Of a stretch of DNA of 8,647 bases, positions 1-6,367 are shown piece by piece (position 1 is the stretch's first letter; each line of letters starts with the position of its first letter). The notes under the pieces are model-generated. The model searched no databases and was not told where the DNA came from. It saw only the letters and a program-made list of their open reading frames with translations. The stretch spans positions 1-8,647 of the forward strand of contig URMK01000113.1 of NCBI GenBank assembly GCA_900548905.1, read 5' to 3'. The translations under genes and the position numbers were made by a program. This DNA is from an uncultured Lachnospiraceae bacterium. GTDB taxonomy: Bacteria > Bacillota > Clostridia > Lachnospirales > Lachnospiraceae.

Positions 1-2
1 AT

Positions 3-581
3 AAAAAGAAGACGATAGCTTTTTTTACAAAAGCAGATCTGCTCGAGGCAAATCCTTTTGAAACCGTATCGGAAAAGCAACTTGAAACGATTATGGATAT
101 TGCCCGTGCTACAGCTAATTTGTGCGGCATATGCAAAGAAAAGCCTTATGAAGATGATAAAGTCCAAAAGATGGCAAATGGCATAGTAAAGATCAATGAA
201 CATAACGATGTAGTTCTGGCATGCAGGGAACATCCTTTACTTGGATTTGTGATGTCCACCTATAAGCAGGATACAGAAAACAATGGTAAGCCAATCCAAC
301 GCCTGTACTTCTATGACAAAGAAAGTGCATTTGAAAGCTTTGCAGTCCGAAGCGGCCTGGTTGACAGACAAAAATTATTCACAGAAGAAGAATTAAGAAT
401 TCTCCATAAATCCCTGATTCAGTATCAAATTTCTGAAAAAGAATGGAGTACGGAGGAAACACAGAGCATGGGCGCTTTAATGGATCATCTGGAGGAAATC
501 ATACCGGAATTACATAAGGAAGAAAAAAGATTTGATGTAAGCCGGATACTGAATGCCCTCTCTATGGGCATGGAGAGATAA
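3..581 (+). CDS. Unrecognised protein, C-terminal part (5' truncated by window edge)
   Basis: The reading frame is open from the left edge to the TAA at 579-581, giving 192 visible codons. An ATG at 93 is possible as a start, but it has no Shine-Dalgarno sequence and the frame upstream reads as ordinary coding sequence (KKKTIAFFTKADLLEANPF), so I treat the gene as continuing from outside the window. I do not recognise the family. The visible part is soluble, mixed alpha/beta in character and rich in charged residues. It has a CGICKE stretch near visible residues 41-46 and an acidic helical C-terminus ending SRILNALSMGMER. There are no membrane segments. It converges on the XRE gene, with only 6 bp between the two stop codons and no room for a terminator. 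It is probably an accessory ICE protein; no function can be assigned. Confidence 0.75.
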   Translation, partial: KKKTIAFFTKADLLEANPFETVSEKQLETIMDIARATANLCGICKEKPYEDDKVQKMANGIVKINEHNDVVLACREHPLLGFVMSTYKQDTENNGKPIQRLYFYDKESAFESFAVRSGLVDRQKLFTEEELRILHKSLIQYQISEKEWSTEETQSMGALMDHLEEIIPELHKEEKRFDVSRILNALSMGMER

Positions 582-587
582 GGCATC

Positions 588-896
588 TTATTTCTTCATG
601 TATCGTGCTGCCTGAAGCAGGATTTCGGCACGTTCCTGATCCAAATCACGGGCAGCACTGAGCAGTTCTATCTCATAGTCACTGGGATAATATACGTGAG
701 ACTCCGCATTGAAAAATTCCGTTATGGTGACACCTAATGCATTTAGTAAGCGTTCCAAGGTATCAATTTTAGGCTGTGATTTTCCCTTTTCAATGGAGTG
801 GATATGATTTTGTGAAATTCCAGTTTCATTAGAAAGCTTATAAACACTATACCCTTTTTCTTTTCTTATTTTTCTCAGACGTTCATTTACTTCCAT
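588..896 (-). CDS. XRE-family helix-turn-helix transcriptional regulator (102 aa)
   Basis: This small DNA-binding regulator has an XRE/Cro-type helix-turn-helix across about residues 5-60. It contains the typical pattern LRKIRKEKGYSVYKLSNETG, then the recognition-helix region ISQNHIHSIEKGKSQP, then LERLLNALGVTITEFF. A C-terminal helical tail (about residues 70-102) probably mediates dimerisation. I chose the ATG at 894-896 because a GGGGAG Shine-Dalgarno lies five bases upstream and the HTH begins almost at once. The same frame stays open upstream to 1232, but that extension runs through the promoter region and into the opposite gene. The gene is divergent from the seven-gene transfer operon that starts at 1014. 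It is therefore the obvious candidate for control of that operon and of itself through the half-sites at 961-996. The family call is safe; the target is inferred. Confidence 0.9.
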   Translation of the reverse strand: MEVNERLRKIRKEKGYSVYKLSNETGISQNHIHSIEKGKSQPKIDTLERLLNALGVTITEFFNAESHVYYPSDYEIELLSAARDLDQERAEILLQAARYMKK

Positions 897-951
897 TTTT
901 ACTCCCCGATATTCCTTTTTAATAATTATGGGGGATAAGTCATTTAAAATT

Positions 952-1007
952 AATATATCTATACTTGTATTTAATACTAATATATAATTATAGTATGCGG
1001 AAAGGAG
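952..1007. promoter_or_regulatory. Divergent promoter/operator region between XRE gene and transfer operon
   Basis: For the rightward operon there are two possible -10 boxes. TATAGT (989-994) lies 18 bp from TTGTAT (965-970). TATAAT (983-988) has no good -35. AAGGAG at 1002-1007 is the ribosome binding site for 1014. For the leftward XRE gene, TTAGTA (complement of 975-980) and TATATT (complement of 952-957) are 17 bp apart. Overlying both are four ATAC/GTAT half-sites: a perfect ATAC-TT-GTAT palindrome at 961-970, and ATACTA (974-979) facing TAGTAT (991-996) on either side of TATAAT. The region is AT-rich, so some short dyads are expected by chance. The arrangement would let the XRE protein block both promoters. 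Confidence 0.45.
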
Positions 1008-1013
1008 ATAATT

Positions 1014-1796
1014 ATGCAGGAAAGTATTTGGGGGACTATCAATCTGATGGTTGAGATTGCCCTTAACATTTACATGGTCTATGCGGAAAACGGCAGTGGT
1101 ATTGTAATGCCGAAGGAAAAGGCATCCCAATTTTCTGAAGAGACAGTAAAACAGGCTGTTGAGGAAGGGGATAAGTTGTACTTTGAAAGCGGCGCACCTG
1201 TGGATGCGGTCATGAGAGAGCTGCTTGAGCAAAGACTTCTTATGGCAAAAAAGGTAGAAGCAGAATGTACCAGGTTCATGCAGCTTTACCAGGAGGGGAA
1301 GGAAATAGCAGACATTTTAGGGACGTTTCCGGTTCCTTCTGGCGGACAGGATTTTCAAGAAATAAGGAATGGGATTTATATGCCGAAGGAGGAGGAAAAT
1401 GTATATATACATAAAGCACTTGCCAAAGTATTCTTAAGTCCGTATGCATTAGAATTTGGCAGTAAAGAAGGGGAGTATTACTGTTATTCCGGAAATGCGA
1501 TAGCCATACCGTTCTATGAACTTCAGGCTTATTTCCCGGAATGTAAAGATATGATTGTGCAGGAAGAAAGCCTTATTGCGAGTTTACATGCGAATTATCC
1601 GGTATATGTGGAGCGCATGAACTCCGTATTACCGGATAAAGAACAAATAATAACGGCTGATGCTACCCCGAATTTGTTTTTGCAGAGCCAGATCGACAGG
1701 CTGGATTTAATAGAAACAGATGAGGAGCAGGAAGAGTTGGTATTTGAAGAAATGGAAGAATTTGGAGAGCAGATAGACTACTCTTTTGAATTATAA
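1014..1796 (+). CDS. Hypothetical protein, first gene of the transfer operon (260 aa)
   Basis: The start at 1014 is supported by AAAGGAG (1001-1007) six bases upstream. I do not recognise the family. The protein begins with a mildly hydrophobic stretch (about residues 8-24), too weak to call a signal peptide or membrane anchor. A charged helical region follows (about residues 36-100), then a mixed segment with an aromatic-rich part (EGEYYCYSGNAIAIPFYEL, about residues 153-171), then a strongly acidic tail from about residue 233 rich in glutamate. It is the promoter-proximal gene of a seven-gene operon, 20 bp before a lipoprotein gene and just upstream of the coupling protein. That position suggests an accessory transfer or element-maintenance function, which is inference only. 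Confidence 0.8.
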   Translation: MQESIWGTINLMVEIALNIYMVYAENGSGIVMPKEKASQFSEETVKQAVEEGDKLYFESGAPVDAVMRELLEQRLLMAKKVEAECTRFMQLYQEGKEIADILGTFPVPSGGQDFQEIRNGIYMPKEEENVYIHKALAKVFLSPYALEFGSKEGEYYCYSGNAIAIPFYELQAYFPECKDMIVQEESLIASLHANYPVYVERMNSVLPDKEQIITADATPNLFLQSQIDRLDLIETDEEQEELVFEEMEEFGEQIDYSFEL

Positions 1797-1816
1797 TCTG
1801 ATCAGGGGGCAGAGTT

Positions 1817-2398
1817 ATGAGGGAGTCATGTTTCACTGGTATCTTCTTTTTGGCGGCTATTTTAATGATATTGTCAGGCTGTGGAAAGCCTGCACCAGTC
1901 CACGAGGGTACAGAAGAGTGCCTATTGCTACATGCGGATCGGGAAATGGGGAAAATAGATGGAGTTGTTATGTTTAATACGCATAACGGAGCCATTGTTG
2001 ATGTACTTCATTCCCCCGGGAAGAAAAATGCAGAAACGGTTTCTAACCGTATTATTGTATGCCCGGATAAGGGAAGCATCATCCATATAATTACCTATGG
2101 AACCCATGGAATATCCCAGATAAACTGCAACCTGAATGAGAACAGCAGAATGGATTACGATAGCTTTGAAGAACTGTTTTGTCCGGAGTGCCGGAAAAAT
2201 ATTTATCATGATGAAGGGATTTATGAAGCTGACGAAAAAGAATTTTATGATATCGCACTTTTAGACAGGAAAACAGGAATCATATATCCGATAACGGATA
2301 CGGTGCAGTCCTATTTTATCCGAGACTTTTATGTACATATCCTTTCTGCAGATACAGATTCCATAAATTTCCTGTTGGTATATGCTCCGGCAGATTGA
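1817..2398 (+). CDS. Predicted lipoprotein (193 aa)
   Basis: The N-terminus is a lipoprotein signal peptide: a short start, a hydrophobic stretch at about residues 6-19, and the lipobox LSGC at 19-22. Signal peptidase II would cleave before Cys22, leaving the protein anchored to the outer face of the cytoplasmic membrane. The mature part has no further membrane segment. It contains a CPEC motif (Cys122, Cys125) in FEELFCPECRKN, which could be a redox or metal-binding pair. The ATG at 1817 follows a GGGGG-containing ribosome binding site. The gene lies 20 bp after the upstream gene and 22 bp before the coupling-protein gene, so co-transcription is likely. Lipoproteins encoded in Gram-positive ICEs can serve in envelope assembly or surface exclusion; nothing here decides between these. 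Family not recognised. Confidence 0.82.
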   Translation: MRESCFTGIFFLAAILMILSGCGKPAPVHEGTEECLLLHADREMGKIDGVVMFNTHNGAIVDVLHSPGKKNAETVSNRIIVCPDKGSIIHIITYGTHGISQINCNLNENSRMDYDSFEELFCPECRKNIYHDEGIYEADEKEFYDIALLDRKTGIIYPITDTVQSYFIRDFYVHILSADTDSINFLLVYAPAD

Positions 2399-2420
2399 CT
2401 CCAACCATCAGAAAGGAAAT

Positions 2421-4703
2421 ATGAAAAAGAAAGAAAAAATATATACAGCAGTCCTGGTTATTGTGGCCGGGACTTTTTTAAATCTTCTGTTCACCCGATC
2501 CCTCCACCTGTTATTGTCGGGTAGCGCAAATAAGATACAATTATACAGCCCTATGGAATGTATTAAGGGTCTTTTCCAGGTAAAGCAGCAGTTCATGCTT
2601 TTTCTAACATTTGAAGGATTCCTTATTTTATGTTTATTTGCGCTTTTGTTACAGAGTAATTATGCCTGTTACTCAGATTTGCTCAAAGTAACAAATAATA
2701 TAGAGATCCCGGTACCTGTGGGACAGTTCCAGCATGGGTCAGCCCGATGGCTGGACGATAACGAGTATGACAAAGTATTCGGAAGCTTCCTCCTTGACCC
2801 CTGGGATCCGATGCTAAAAGATCTCATACGAAGGGGACGTGCAGATGGAAGTGCACTCATAGAAGAAGCCGGTGAAGGGGGAATGCAGGAGAACAGGACA
2901 AATTCTCCTTCCACTGTTTCTATAGAGGATCAAGATCAAACGCAAGAAGAAAGAGAAGGGAAGGAGGAAATATTTGATGGGTATGAGAAGGTAGTATTTA
3001 AGGTGAAGGGGGAAAGTTCCATGCCGGCAGAGGAAAATTCCCGGCAAACAGAGGAAAATCCCCAGCAGGCTGGGGATTGGAAGAAAGAAATAACGCTGAA
3101 GGAACAGGAGAGGGAACCAAAGACAAGTACGGCGAAGGAGGCACCCTTTTGTCTTTTGAAGGAGGGAGGGCTGGTAGTCGGTATGAAGAAATGCGGCAGA
3201 AAAGAAAAAATATATTATATACCGGAGGATACCCATACGTTAACGCTGGGGGCCACCCGGTCCGGAAAAACCCGCACCCTGGTGCTGCAGTCCATATGTC
3301 TGATGGCATTAGCAGGGGAAAGCATGGTAATCAGTGATCCTAAGGCGGAATTGTATGAATATTGTGTAGATTACCTGAAGGCACTGCAATACGAAGTGAT
3401 CTGTCTGGACTTCAAAAATCCGGAAAAGAGCAGCCGGTATAACCTTCTTCAGCCGATTATTGACGCGGTAAAGGAAAAAGACATGGATCGTGCAGAAATG
3501 TATGCCTGGGATATCACCAACATTCTGGTCGGTGATAATACTTCCAATGAGAAAATTTGGGAGAACGGTGAAAAATCCACCATTGCCGCCGCTATACTCT
3601 GCGTGGTAGTGGATAACGAAAGGAGGCCGGAATACCAGAATCTTACCAATGTATACTGGTTTCTGGCAGAAATGTGTAAAACGGTAGGAAATAAAATGCC
3701 CATGCAGGAGTATGTTAAAAAACTGAGTCCCGGGCATCCTGCCAGGGCACTGCTCTCTATTTCCGATGTGGCCCCCAGCCGTACCAGGGGCAGCTTCTAT
3801 ACATCGGCCCTGACTACGCTGCGTCTGTTTACAAGCCGTTCCATGTATTTTATCACCCGTGCAAGCGATCATGACATATCCGATCTGGGCAGAAAAAAAC
3901 AGGTACTTTTTATGATTCTGCCCGATGAAAAAACGACCTATTACCCCATTGCAAGCCTGATTGTAAGCCAGGTATATGAATTATTGGTAAAACAGTCTGA
4001 CGAAAGAGGTGGGCGGCTGATAAACCGCGTGAATTTTGTCCTTGAAGAATTCGGCAATTTTACCAAGTTAAATGATCTGACTAATAAACTTACCGTAGGG
4101 GGCGGCAGAGGGATGCGGTTCCACTTTTTCCTCCAAAGCCTGGAGCAGCTGACGGAAAAGTACAGCAAGGAAACGGCTAATATTGTGAAATCCAACTGCC
4201 AAACCTGGGTATATCTGCAGGCGGATGACAAGGAAACTCTAACAGAGATTTGTGATAAATTAGGGAAATATACGTGTTCCGGCTATCAAATTTCCAGCCA
4301 GCATGGTAAATTTACGAATCCCACAAGCAGTAGTTCCGTCTCGTTGGTATCAAGAGATTTATTGACAACGGACGAGATCCGGAGGGTATCAAGGCCGTAT
4401 CAGATTGTTATGTCCCGATCCTATCCGGCCATGATGTTGTCACCGGATTTATCAAAATGGTGCTTTAATGATATGCTCGGCCTGGGCAACAAGGAACACA
4501 ACAGAAGGGTACGGGAAGCGCGGGAACTTCAAAGGCCGGTGAATATGGCACATGAGGAAGTAATGCTCTGGGGAATCTGGAAGTATTATGCAAAGGATCT
4601 GGAAATGAAGGAAAACAAACAGAGTTCCCGCCCCAATATTCCGATGGCAATGTTTTCGGAAATGTTTTTAAAAGGAGGCAGCAATAAGAATGAAGAGGAG
4701 TAA
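2421..4703 (+). CDS. VirD4/TraG-type coupling ATPase of a conjugative type IV secretion system (760 aa)
   Basis: This type IV coupling protein is a membrane ATPase that brings relaxase-bound DNA to the secretion channel. Two N-terminal membrane helices (about residues 8-25 and 57-77) precede the HGSARW motif (105-110), typical of clostridial VirD4 proteins. Walker A is GATRSGKT (277-284). A Walker B-like segment VNFVLEEFGNF spans 537-547, and RFHFFLQSLEQL (566-577) matches the following conserved region. The motifs APSRTRGSFYTSALTTLRLF and PDLSKWCFND also fit the CD1115-like VirD4 family. I chose ATG 2421 because AAAGGA lies just upstream; the in-frame ATG at 2382 has no such site and overlaps the lipoprotein gene. 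Two oddities are a hydrophilic insertion of roughly residues 150-240 and Glu542 where relatives I know have Asp. The 3' end overlaps the next gene by 14 bp. Confidence 0.95.
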   Translation: MKKKEKIYTAVLVIVAGTFLNLLFTRSLHLLLSGSANKIQLYSPMECIKGLFQVKQQFMLFLTFEGFLILCLFALLLQSNYACYSDLLKVTNNIEIPVPVGQFQHGSARWLDDNEYDKVFGSFLLDPWDPMLKDLIRRGRADGSALIEEAGEGGMQENRTNSPSTVSIEDQDQTQEEREGKEEIFDGYEKVVFKVKGESSMPAEENSRQTEENPQQAGDWKKEITLKEQEREPKTSTAKEAPFCLLKEGGLVVGMKKCGRKEKIYYIPEDTHTLTLGATRSGKTRTLVLQSICLMALAGESMVISDPKAELYEYCVDYLKALQYEVICLDFKNPEKSSRYNLLQPIIDAVKEKDMDRAEMYAWDITNILVGDNTSNEKIWENGEKSTIAAAILCVVVDNERRPEYQNLTNVYWFLAEMCKTVGNKMPMQEYVKKLSPGHPARALLSISDVAPSRTRGSFYTSALTTLRLFTSRSMYFITRASDHDISDLGRKKQVLFMILPDEKTTYYPIASLIVSQVYELLVKQSDERGGRLINRVNFVLEEFGNFTKLNDLTNKLTVGGGRGMRFHFFLQSLEQLTEKYSKETANIVKSNCQTWVYLQADDKETLTEICDKLGKYTCSGYQISSQHGKFTNPTSSSSVSLVSRDLLTTDEIRRVSRPYQIVMSRSYPAMMLSPDLSKWCFNDMLGLGNKEHNRRVREARELQRPVNMAHEEVMLWGIWKYYAKDLEMKENKQSSRPNIPMAMFSEMFLKGGSNKNEEE
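3028..3075 (+). repeat. Short direct repeat plus 7-bp palindrome inside the coupling-protein linker
   Basis: A 19-base unit starting CAGAGGAAAAT occurs at 3028-3046 and again at 3049-3067 with two differences. The period is 21 bases, so the protein gains a seven-residue repeat, AEENSRQ then TEENPQQ. The second copy runs into a perfect inverted repeat, CCCCAGC (3060-3066) facing GCTGGGG (3069-3075) with a 2-base loop. This lies in the hydrophilic insertion of the coupling protein and looks like local expansion of a disordered linker. Confidence 0.7.
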
Positions 4704-5037
4704 AAAAATAAGGAAGGGAATTAGGAAGCTGACGCTGTTTGCGTTGGCTTATTATATTTGCTTTTTTAATACACTCACCGTACAGGCGGGCAGCATTAGA
4801 GAAAGCAAGCTGGCGCAGGGGACGGAGAAATTGATTACCGATGCAACTACCTGGCTTTTAGTCCTCGCCCCGATAGTAGGCGGCCTGCTTATTATTTATT
4901 TCTGTATCAGGCGAAGTGCCGCTGACGAGATGGATCAGAAAAAGTGGAACAACCGGATTGTGACAGCGATCATTTCCTGTATCGGTGCGGTTATTGGAAG
5001 CGCCATGCTTAATATACTTATCAGCTACTATAAATAA
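4690..5037 (+). CDS. VirB2/TrbC-like pilin candidate, small membrane protein (115 aa)
   Basis: The protein has a basic N-terminus (MKRSKKIRKGIRK), a hydrophobic signal-peptide-like stretch (about 14-31) and a likely signal peptidase I site after VQA (31-33). Two membrane helices follow (about 54-72 and 89-112), separated by a short charged loop, RRSAADEMDQKKWNNR. This plan (cleaved signal, two helices, polar loop, about 80 mature residues) is that of VirB2/TrbC pilins, the subunits of the conjugative channel or pilus. The gene overlaps the coupling-protein gene by 14 bp. It uses AAAGGAGG at 4671-4678, which lies inside that gene, so translational coupling is likely. Clostridial ICEs usually carry a small two-helix membrane protein (Maff2-type) in this slot, and this could be a relative. 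The topology is clear; the pilin role is inferred. Confidence 0.7.
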   Translation: MKRSKKIRKGIRKLTLFALAYYICFFNTLTVQAGSIRESKLAQGTEKLITDATTWLLVLAPIVGGLLIIYFCIRRSAADEMDQKKWNNRIVTAIISCIGAVIGSAMLNILISYYK

Positions 5038-5052
5038 TTCAGGAGGATAACC

Positions 5053-5304
5053 ATGTATAGAATAAAAATTAAAATCGACGGCATTCTGATTCATGCATAT
5101 ATAAAAGGGATAGAAGGAAAAGAAAAATGTGCCCAACTAATAAGAAGGAAAAACGGAGAAGGATTTATCGATACGGCGGTGAAAATTTTAATAAGTGTAG
5201 TAATCGGTGCATTGCTGCTTGCCGGATTATATACCCTTTTTAAGGATACCGTGCTTCCTTCTGTTACAGAGAGGATTAAAGCCCTTTTTGATTACAGCGG
5301 TTAA
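5053..5304 (+). CDS. DUF6133-like small single-pass membrane protein (83 aa)
   Basis: A perfect AGGAGG (5041-5046) lies six bases before the ATG. The first 34 residues are basic and amphipathic. They are followed by NGEGFIDTAVKILISVV and one membrane helix (about residues 42-62), then a short tail ending in IKALFDYSG. The GEGFIDTAVKILI core and the VLPSVTERIKALF-type tail match what I remember of the DUF6133 family, small proteins found next to VirD4 genes in Firmicutes conjugative elements. The family has no established function that I know of. The sequence before the helix resembles a type IV prepilin processing site (see findings). It sits between the VirB2-like gene (15 bp before) and the DUF5688-like pair (55 bp after), in the same transcript. 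Confidence 0.75.
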   Translation: MYRIKIKIDGILIHAYIKGIEGKEKCAQLIRRKNGEGFIDTAVKILISVVIGALLLAGLYTLFKDTVLPSVTERIKALFDYSG

Positions 5305-5359
5305 TAAGAACCGGTAGTAATCCTGTTACAAATAAAAAAATGGAGGATATAGGCGATAA

Positions 5360-6367
5360 ATGCTTTCTTATAATGAATTTAAAGATTATCTTTGCAAAAA
5401 TGTAAAGAAATACCTACCGGATCAATTCCAGAATGCGGATATTAAAATAGAGAAATACACAAAGGCAAATGCAGGTGAGATTGAAGCCATTATGATAGTA
5501 CCGGAAGGCTGCAATATTGCCCCTGCGTTCCCGTTAAATGATTTCTACAAGGGATATCAGGATGGAGAATCATTGGAGGAGATTATGGAAGATATAAGGA
5601 AAGGGCTGCAGATAAATGCAGAAAAAATCCTTGAGCCTTCCGACCTTGAACAGTTAGACAAATGGGATTATTGGAAAGATAAGATTAGTATACGGGTGGT
5701 TAATAAAGACAGAAACCAGCTTCTTATGGAACAAGTCCCCTGGAGAGATGTGGAAGGAACGGATCTTATTATGTTTTTTGATATCCGCCTTTCCAACGAA
5801 GCGCACATTTTGATTCAAAATGAAAGAATGGATCAATGGGCGGTAGGGAAAGAAGAATTATATAATAGTGCAATGTCTAATCTACAAAAAGAGCAGGTAA
5901 TATGCAGTGAAATGACAGGGAAATTCTTATGCATGCCGGATGGAAAGGTGGATTTGGTAGATGCCAAATTAACAGATGTGGAACCTGAAATGCTGCACGC
6001 AGATTTTCTTTACCGGATAACAAACGAGAACGGAATTTTTGGTGCGGCAGAACTACTTAACAAAGAACTGCTTAGTGAACTGGAAAAACGGCTTCAGGGA
6101 GAATTAGTTATTTTTCCTTCCAGTGTACATGAATTAGTCCTTTCCCGATATGATGCAGCGAAGTCCCCCGCAGCGCTTCAATGCATGGTGTTGGATGGAA
6201 ACCGGTTCCTTGAGAAAGAACAGGATTTCTTATCGAATAACGTATATGTATATGGTAACGGCAAGATAAGGACGATAACAAATGAAAATACCCTTATGCT
6301 TGCGACGCAGGTACTGGAAATTTTAAACCATGGAGAACAGGAGGACGGGAAAGGAATGGAGCAATGA
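5360..6367 (+). CDS. DUF5688-like protein, first of a tandem pair (335 aa)
   Basis: The N-terminus (MLSYNEFKDYLCKNVKKYLP, then PAFPLNDFYKGYQDGESLEEIM at about 55-76) matches the DUF5688 pattern I know from Firmicutes mobile elements. The family has no assigned function. It is a soluble protein without signal or membrane segments. Conserved blocks shared with the next gene are VEGTDLIMFFDIRL (131-144), LYNSAMSNL (167-175), LYRITNENGIFGAAELL (217-233), FPSSVHELVL (252-261) and FLSNNVYVY (about 294-302). The start is the least certain part: GGAGG at 5342-5346 is 13 bases from the ATG, longer than usual, with only a weak AGG nearer. The stop TGA overlaps the next start as ATGA, so the two proteins are probably made in a coupled way and may act together. 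Confidence 0.85.
   Translation: MLSYNEFKDYLCKNVKKYLPDQFQNADIKIEKYTKANAGEIEAIMIVPEGCNIAPAFPLNDFYKGYQDGESLEEIMEDIRKGLQINAEKILEPSDLEQLDKWDYWKDKISIRVVNKDRNQLLMEQVPWRDVEGTDLIMFFDIRLSNEAHILIQNERMDQWAVGKEELYNSAMSNLQKEQVICSEMTGKFLCMPDGKVDLVDAKLTDVEPEMLHADFLYRITNENGIFGAAELLNKELLSELEKRLQGELVIFPSSVHELVLSRYDAAKSPAALQCMVLDGNRFLEKEQDFLSNNVYVYGNGKIRTITNENTLMLATQVLEILNHGEQEDGKGMEQ
6116..6135 (+). repeat. 20-base identical segment shared by the two DUF5688-like genes (copy 1)
   Basis: The same 20 bases, CCTTCCAGTGTACATGAATT, occur at 6116-6135 and 7108-7127, 992 bp apart, in the same frame. They encode PSSVHE plus the start of the next codon. This is the best-conserved stretch between two otherwise well diverged paralogues, so it points to strong constraint on the SSVHE motif or to local gene conversion. 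Confidence 0.85.

Noticed and set aside
897..1232. Open frame extending the minus-strand XRE gene upstream of 896
   Set aside because: It runs through the divergent promoter and into the opposite gene, and the encoded sequence is not HTH-like. The ATG at 896 has a good ribosome binding site.
1786..1977. Open frame overlapping the start of the lipoprotein gene in another frame
   Set aside because: No ribosome binding site, and the alternative frame has a clear lipoprotein signal peptide.
2382..2420. Earlier ATG for the coupling protein at 2382
   Set aside because: It overlaps the lipoprotein gene, lacks a Shine-Dalgarno, and adds 13 polar residues before a typical basic N-terminus.
3060..3075. 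CCCCAGC/GCTGGGG palindrome as a terminator or regulatory site
   Set aside because: It lies within the coupling-protein coding sequence, has a 2-base loop and no following T-run; more likely a by-product of the local repeat.
3309..3872. Antisense open frame of 187 codons inside the coupling-protein gene
   Set aside because: It is opposite strongly conserved coding sequence, has no recognisable domain and no ribosome binding site; a shadow frame.
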